DNA from: an uncultured Eubacteriales bacterium
GTDB lineage: Bacteria > Bacillota > Clostridia > Oscillospirales > CAG-272
Reading direction: 5' to 3'
Length of the DNA stretch: 64,000 bases
NCBI GenBank assembly: GCA_934371135.1
Contig: CAKRNO010000004.1
Coordinates: 1-64,000, forward strand
Part shown: one piece after another, positions 59,696 through 64,000 of the stretch
Numbering within the stretch: position 1 is the stretch's first letter
Layout: each line of letters opens with the position of its first letter
Program-made: the position numbers and the translations under genes
Notes under the pieces: generated by a model
What the model saw: only the letters and a program-made list of their open reading frames with translations
Databases searched by the model: none
Told to the model about the DNA's origin: nothing

Positions 59696-60781
59696 ATGAG
59701 CAAACAAGAAAACGCACGCACGCAGACATCGGAAGCCGAGAGGCTGCTGGCGCAATATCGTACCCGCCTCGCCACGGAGGGGTGGATTAAGGCTGCGCTC
59801 TGCGGTCTTACGGTCGGCTTTGCAATGCACTTTCTGTATACATTCGTTTGCCTCGTGTTCGGGATCAAGATGTTCTGGGTGGGTGCTCTGCTTTTTGCAC
59901 TGGGGGCCGCTACGACACCGCTTTTCTATTTCACACGGTTTAAAAAGTCCATCCGTCAGGTGGCGTCCCGCGTGGATACTCTCGGACTGGAGGAGCGGGT
60001 GCTGACCATGGCGCAGCTGGAGGGTGACGACAGCTTTATGGCGCGCCGCCAGAGAGAGGACACCATCCATGCCCTGAAGACGGTCAACGCGTCGCTGATC
60101 AAGCTGGCGGTTTCTGTCCCGCTGATCGTTCTGTGCGCCACGACCTGTGTACTCAGCGCCACTGCCGTGACAGCCAATGCCGTGGTAGACGAATCCCTGA
60201 TCCAATATTTCAGCGGAGTAAAAAATGATGAGGCAGCTTCCTACACAGTGAGCTATAAGGTCAAGGACGATACCGGCGGCGTAATCGCAGGGACGCTCGA
60301 CCAGACCATCAAAACCGGTCAGACGGGCAGTCCGGTGCAGGCCATTGCGAATGACGGCTACGTTTTCGTCGGCTGGACGGATGGCTTCGAGCCGGCATTC
60401 CGTGCCGACGCGGATGTGCACGAGGACTTCATCGTATATGCGGTCTTCATGCCTATCGATGAGCAGGATCTGCCCGATCCGGATGATTCTGACGATCCGC
60501 AACCCGGTGAACCGGGCGAATCGCAAGCCAAGCCTTCCGACAGCGACAAGAAACCGTCGGATAATCCGGGCGACCCCTCCGAGGACGGCGGTACCGGTGA
60601 AGGCGGCGGTGCCGGCGGCTCCTCCGCACCGAGCAATCAGGTGATTGACGGTCAGACCTACTACGGCAATGAATACGGCAACAGCCTCTCCGATGCGCAG
60701 GATGCCATGAACGGCAACACGGATATGTCCAAGGGACAGACGGACGCCATCGGCGACTATTTCGGCAACATCGCCAAATAA
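59696..60781 (+). CDS. Membrane protein with an InlB-type repeat and acidic Pro/Ser/Gly tail
   Basis: 361 residues, family not recognised. Cytoplasmic start with basic/helical residues, then two membrane helices (about 30-80: WIKAALCGLTVGFAMHFLYT; FWVGALLFALGAATTPLFYF), a helical loop (VASRVDTLGLEERVLTMAQL), and a third helix near 140-165. The extracytoplasmic part has one InlB-type repeat (GVIAGTLDQTI ... GYVFVGWTDGFEPAF ... IVYAVF). A low-complexity Asp/Pro/Ser/Gly tail follows, with a short conserved-looking end (YYGNEYGNSLSDAQDAMNGN). It shares the InlB module with the giant lipoprotein just upstream. CAGGAGG at ATG 59696. Operon head. Confidence 0.8.
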   Translation: MSKQENARTQTSEAERLLAQYRTRLATEGWIKAALCGLTVGFAMHFLYTFVCLVFGIKMFWVGALLFALGAATTPLFYFTRFKKSIRQVASRVDTLGLEERVLTMAQLEGDDSFMARRQREDTIHALKTVNASLIKLAVSVPLIVLCATTCVLSATAVTANAVVDESLIQYFSGVKNDEAASYTVSYKVKDDTGGVIAGTLDQTIKTGQTGSPVQAIANDGYVFVGWTDGFEPAFRADADVHEDFIVYAVFMPIDEQDLPDPDDSDDPQPGEPGESQAKPSDSDKKPSDNPGDPSEDGGTGEGGGAGGSSAPSNQVIDGQTYYGNEYGNSLSDAQDAMNGNTDMSKGQTDAIGDYFGNIAK

Positions 60782-60820
60782 CATACCAAAAAGCTAATTT
60801 ACGAAAAAGGGAATATCAAA

Positions 60821-61864
60821 ATGGTTACAGAAGAAAGCATCCAACAGTTCAGTGCGCTGTGCACGCGCATATTCGAGGAGACCCGTAAGGATATGATCGG
60901 GCAGGAGGAGGTCGTGAGAGACACGATCATCGCGCTCATCGCAGGAGGGAACATTCTGCTGGAGGGCGTGCCCGGTGTCGGTAAAACAAGACTGGTCAGA
61001 ACGCTCAGCCGTGTATTTGATCTTCCCTTTTCCCGCATTCAGTTTACCCCTGACCTGATGCCGGCGGACGTCACCGGTACCAACATCATCACCAAGGATG
61101 AAAACGGAAACTCTACCTTCCGCTTTGAGCCCGGCCCGATTTTCGCAAACCTGATCCTGGCGGACGAAATCAACCGCGCAACGCCGAAAACGCAGTCCGC
61201 TCTGCTGGAGGCCATGCAGGAGCACACCGTAACGGTTATGGGCGTCTCCCGGAAGATGAAAGAGCCTTTCTTCGTCCTCGCAACGCAGAACCCCGTAGAG
61301 CAGGACGGTACATATCCTCTGCCGGAAGCGCAGATGGACCGCTTCATGTTCAAGCTGGTGGTGGATAACCCCTCGCTGGAGGATCTGAAGGGCATCGTCA
61401 CCATGACGCAGAAAACCATGGGCGAGACCGCCAACGTTGCCTGCAACGCAGAGCAGCTCCTGGAGATGCGCGAGACCGCGAACCAGATACCCGTCGCCGA
61501 CGAGGTGCTGGATTTTGCCATGATGGTCATTTCCGCAACGCAGCCGGACAGCCGGCACGCGTCGGAAGCGGCAAAGAATTATATTCGTCTCGGCTCCTCT
61601 CCGCGTGGCGGTCAGGCGCTGATTTCCGCCGCAAAGGTGCTGGCGCTGATGAGCGGCAGATTCAACGTATCCTATTCGGATGTTGCGACGCTGGCGTTCC
61701 CGGTCCTCCGTCACCGTATGAAGATGAACTTTGAGGCGATCGCCGAGCGCATCTCACCCGACTCGGTCATCCGCATGATTGTGGAGGAAGTCGCAAAGCG
61801 CTGCAAGGTGCATCTTGACGCCGGCGTATGGGCTGCCGCCGCAGGAGATAGCAATAAAAACTGA
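60821..61864 (+). CDS. MoxR-family AAA+ ATPase
   Basis: 347 residues. Walker A in LEGVPGVGKTRLVRTLSRV, Walker B LADEINRATPKTQSALLEAM, sensor VLATQNPVEQDGTYPLPEAQ and DRFMFKL: a complete MoxR profile. These ATPases act as chaperones, often on partners with VWA domains, for assembly or activation of complexes. Lies 39 bases after the InlB-repeat membrane protein and abuts DUF58 (1-base overlap). Confidence 0.93.
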   Translation: MVTEESIQQFSALCTRIFEETRKDMIGQEEVVRDTIIALIAGGNILLEGVPGVGKTRLVRTLSRVFDLPFSRIQFTPDLMPADVTGTNIITKDENGNSTFRFEPGPIFANLILADEINRATPKTQSALLEAMQEHTVTVMGVSRKMKEPFFVLATQNPVEQDGTYPLPEAQMDRFMFKLVVDNPSLEDLKGIVTMTQKTMGETANVACNAEQLLEMRETANQIPVADEVLDFAMMVISATQPDSRHASEAAKNYIRLGSSPRGGQALISAAKVLALMSGRFNVSYSDVATLAFPVLRHRMKMNFEAIAERISPDSVIRMIVEEVAKRCKVHLDAGVWAAAAGDSNKN

Positions 61865-62763
61865 TGAAAACTTCTTATTTAAACGACGAGTTCTTCAGTC
61901 GGTTGGAGGCGCTTGCGTTTAACCTTCGCAGGGATCTCGGCGGCTATTTCGGCGGTAAGCACCTGGTCAATACCTATGGGCAGACCGTCGAGTTTGCCGA
62001 TTACCGGGAGTATATGCTGGGCGACGATATCCGCCGCATCGACTGGAATCTATACAGCCGTTTTGAGAAGTATTTTATTAAACTGTTCACCGATGAGAGA
62101 CAAATGCAGGTGCAGATCTATATTGACTGCTCCGGCTCCATGGGCAAGGTCAATCCGGAGAAGGGCGCTTACGCAATTGCCGCCGCCGCTGCGATGGGGT
62201 ACCTTGCCATTCATAACATGGACAAAGTTTCCTATCATCTGATCCGGGGCGACAGGGCCGAAAATCCTTTCGGCACCATCGTGGGGAAGACGGCGTTCTT
62301 CCGCGCTATGAAAGCTCTGGGTCAGATTGAATTTGACGGCGATGCGGATATTTCCCGCGCGATCATCGGGAACCCGAACACCGGTACCGGTGACGGGATG
62401 ACGGTCATCATCTCCGATTTTTTCTCAAACGACGATTGGAAAAAAGGGGTCGACTATCTGGTCTATAAAAAGAAACAGATCCTGCTCATGCAGGTCTTTT
62501 CTCCGGATGAGCTTGACCCTGCCTATACAGACAGAATCAATTTGATTGATGCGGAAGCTGCCGATATGGCGGACCCCCGCAATATGAAGCTCCGCATCAA
62601 CAAAGCAACACAGCAGGCGTTTCGGGAGGCGGTTACCGCTTTCTACGACGATATCGGAAATTTCTGCAAAAAGCGCGGGGCGGGATTCATTTCCCTCAAC
62701 TGTGAAAAGCCGATTGAACGTCAGCTCTTTTCCGAACTGCTGAAACGAGGTACCGTATCGTGA
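61864..62763 (+). CDS. DUF58 protein (VWA-like, MoxR partner)
   Basis: 299 residues. Central DUF58 signature FADYREYMLGDDIRRIDWNL, then VQIYIDCSGSMGKVNPEKGA, whose DCSGSMG is a MIDAS-like metal site as in VWA domains. Typical partner of MoxR, encoded immediately downstream. No membrane segment, so cytoplasmic. Overlaps the MoxR stop by one base and the next gene by 4. Confidence 0.92.
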   Translation: MKTSYLNDEFFSRLEALAFNLRRDLGGYFGGKHLVNTYGQTVEFADYREYMLGDDIRRIDWNLYSRFEKYFIKLFTDERQMQVQIYIDCSGSMGKVNPEKGAYAIAAAAAMGYLAIHNMDKVSYHLIRGDRAENPFGTIVGKTAFFRAMKALGQIEFDGDADISRAIIGNPNTGTGDGMTVIISDFFSNDDWKKGVDYLVYKKKQILLMQVFSPDELDPAYTDRINLIDAEAADMADPRNMKLRINKATQQAFREAVTAFYDDIGNFCKKRGAGFISLNCEKPIERQLFSELLKRGTVS

Positions 62764-64000
62764 GATTACTTCTACCACTCGGACTCCTCGCTCTTGTCGG
62801 AATTCTCGTTCTCCTTCTGATTTACCTTATTAAGCCGAATTTCCAGCAAAAGCTGGTTTCCAGCACCTATATCTGGAAGCTGAGTCTCAAGTACAGAAAA
62901 CGCAAGATCCCGCTTAGCAAGCTCCGCAATATCCTCCTGGTGGCGTGCCAGGTACTGATCATTACCGCCATCGCTTTCATTCTCTCCAAGATCGTTGTGG
63001 TACTGAAGGAGCCAATCGCACAGCCGGAGGTCATTCTGATTGTCGACTCCTCTGCCAGTATGCGCACGGGGGACGACGCCTCCACCCGGTATGAGCGCGC
63101 GGTGAGCGAAGCCGTGAAGGAAGCGGAAAAAACCTTTGAACAGAACGGGATTGTTTCCGTTATTCTCGCCGGCGGAGAGAACGCATATCTCACGGAGCGT
63201 GCGTCCGGGGACAGCCGGGAGCGGGTCATCTCGGATATGCGGGCTCTGCTCGACGGCGGGACAAGCTGTTCATATACCTCTGCGGATATGGATGCCGCAG
63301 TGGCGATGACGGATCGCGTCCTCTCCGTCAATCCCAACGCGAAGATCTACCTGTATACAGATGAAGCATACGCAGATCTTTCCGATAATATCAGCCTTGT
63401 CAATGTCGCCGAGGAGGCAGAGTGGAATGCGGCCATCCTCAACGCGACCGCGACCTACGAGGATAACTATTACACGTTCCGTGTAGAGGTCGCCTGCTAC
63501 GGCAGAGACAAGGATATTTCCGTGCGTCTGACGGTCAACGGCGCCAATGCCGAGAATGCCGAAGATCACGACCCGTCGAATATACGGTCGTGGGTTGAGA
63601 CGGTCCCCTGCACAAATGACGGTGTTTACACAATTATCTTCAAGTATGTGCCGGAGGAGGAGGAAAAGACATTCACCGACTCGCTGGACGAGTACACAAT
63701 ATACCATAAGATACCATACGACACAAGCAAAAATACAGACGAACGCGTGTATTCCTATCAGTCCGTTCTGGCGACCATCGACGAACAGGATTCGTTGGCT
63801 CAGGACAACGCCTTCAGCATTTACGGCGGACTCAAGGAGACGGTCAGAATCCAGTATTACAGCGCCGGGGAGGACCCGGCGACGAAGGAATCCCTCGGAC
63901 CGAACGTCTTCTTCCAGCAGGTGCTTGCGGCAATCAGGAAGGTTTACGCCGACCGTTGGGACATCCAGATAACCGAGATCAAGAAGGGGAATCCTTACGA
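62760..64000 (+). CDS. BatA-like VWA membrane protein, 3' truncated by window edge
   Basis: Frame open from GTG 62760 to the window end (413 codons). Two N-terminal membrane helices (LLLPLGLLALVGILVLLLIY; NILLVACQVLIITAIAFILS) flank KLVSSTYIWKL, the BatA/aerotolerance N-terminal domain. A VWA domain follows with MIDAS motif IVDSSASM, then DGGTSCSYTSADMDAAVAMT and IYLYTDEAYADL. The visible remainder is beta-rich and probably extracytoplasmic. GTG overlaps the DUF58 stop; GAGG precedes it. Third component of the MoxR-DUF58-VWA module. Confidence 0.85.
   Translation, partial: MRLLLPLGLLALVGILVLLLIYLIKPNFQQKLVSSTYIWKLSLKYRKRKIPLSKLRNILLVACQVLIITAIAFILSKIVVVLKEPIAQPEVILIVDSSASMRTGDDASTRYERAVSEAVKEAEKTFEQNGIVSVILAGGENAYLTERASGDSRERVISDMRALLDGGTSCSYTSADMDAAVAMTDRVLSVNPNAKIYLYTDEAYADLSDNISLVNVAEEAEWNAAILNATATYEDNYYTFRVEVACYGRDKDISVRLTVNGANAENAEDHDPSNIRSWVETVPCTNDGVYTIIFKYVPEEEEKTFTDSLDEYTIYHKIPYDTSKNTDERVYSYQSVLATIDEQDSLAQDNAFSIYGGLKETVRIQYYSAGEDPATKESLGPNVFFQQVLAAIRKVYADRWDIQITEIKKGNPY

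Overview
The window reads as chromosomal DNA from an uncultured member of the Clostridia (Bacillota), probably an Oscillospirales-type gut anaerobe. The evidence is a GC-rich genome that keeps Firmicutes signatures: a T-box leader on valS, an L10 leader on rplJL, NrdR, RemA, SepF-YlmG-LspA synteny, the priA-def-fmt-rsmB-rlmN-rsgA order, and several lipoproteins with BspA-type leucine-rich repeats and Cys/His-rich repeats. Vegetative promoters are easy to read and nearly always have a 17-bp spacer, often with an extended TGC before the -10. No tRNA, rRNA, CRISPR array or intact transposase was seen.

Layout. 1-6700 is accessory DNA. It holds the end of a DUF3854/Toprim protein from a mobile element, three tandem structured repeats, an orphan membrane protein, a block of three broken genes (an XRE regulator and a BspA-like lipoprotein each split by one in-frame TAG, and a frameshifted hypothetical gene), and an AT-rich two-gene cassette (MDR dehydrogenase plus a type I dehydroquinate-dehydratase-like enzyme) bounded by 32-bp direct repeats. 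6700-14900 holds asparaginase, thiI with an HD protein, an acetyltransferase, T-box-controlled valS and two small envelope proteins. 15100-28800 is a housekeeping block on the minus strand: rplJ-rplL; nrdR-yicC-remA-rpoZ-priA-def-fmt-rsmB-rlmN-rsgA as one tightly packed operon; and der-obg. gmk is missing from its usual place between remA and rpoZ.

28900-36600 carries a DUF6273-type lipoprotein, a Zn/Cd-type metal-export operon (ArsR repressor, free-standing HMA metallochaperone, P1B ATPase) with a visible operator, an RsmF-like methyltransferase, a 700-bp repeat field, and a lipoprotein Ntn-hydrolase. 36800-41450 is yggS-sepF-ylmG-lspA-rluD-prfC on the plus strand. 41500-48200 has a HigBA toxin-antitoxin pair with an operator inside its promoter, a small zinc-site lipoprotein, an XRE regulator, a HAD phosphatase, a YgjP-type metallopeptidase, an FAD oxidoreductase-luxS-mtnN operon for the methyl cycle, and a second acetyltransferase.

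48200-64000 is a 1.2-kb CCGG-rich gene-free stretch, then a single 3280-residue lipoprotein (InlB-type repeats, Fn3-like domains, and roughly 2300 residues of BspA-type LRRs), followed under its own promoter by an operon of an InlB-repeat membrane protein, a MoxR ATPase, a DUF58 protein and a BatA/VWA protein that runs off the window. The shared InlB-like modules and adjacency suggest that this operon and the giant surface protein may work together. That is the most interesting candidate system here. The covarying tandem repeat at 766-1106 is the most interesting non-coding structure.
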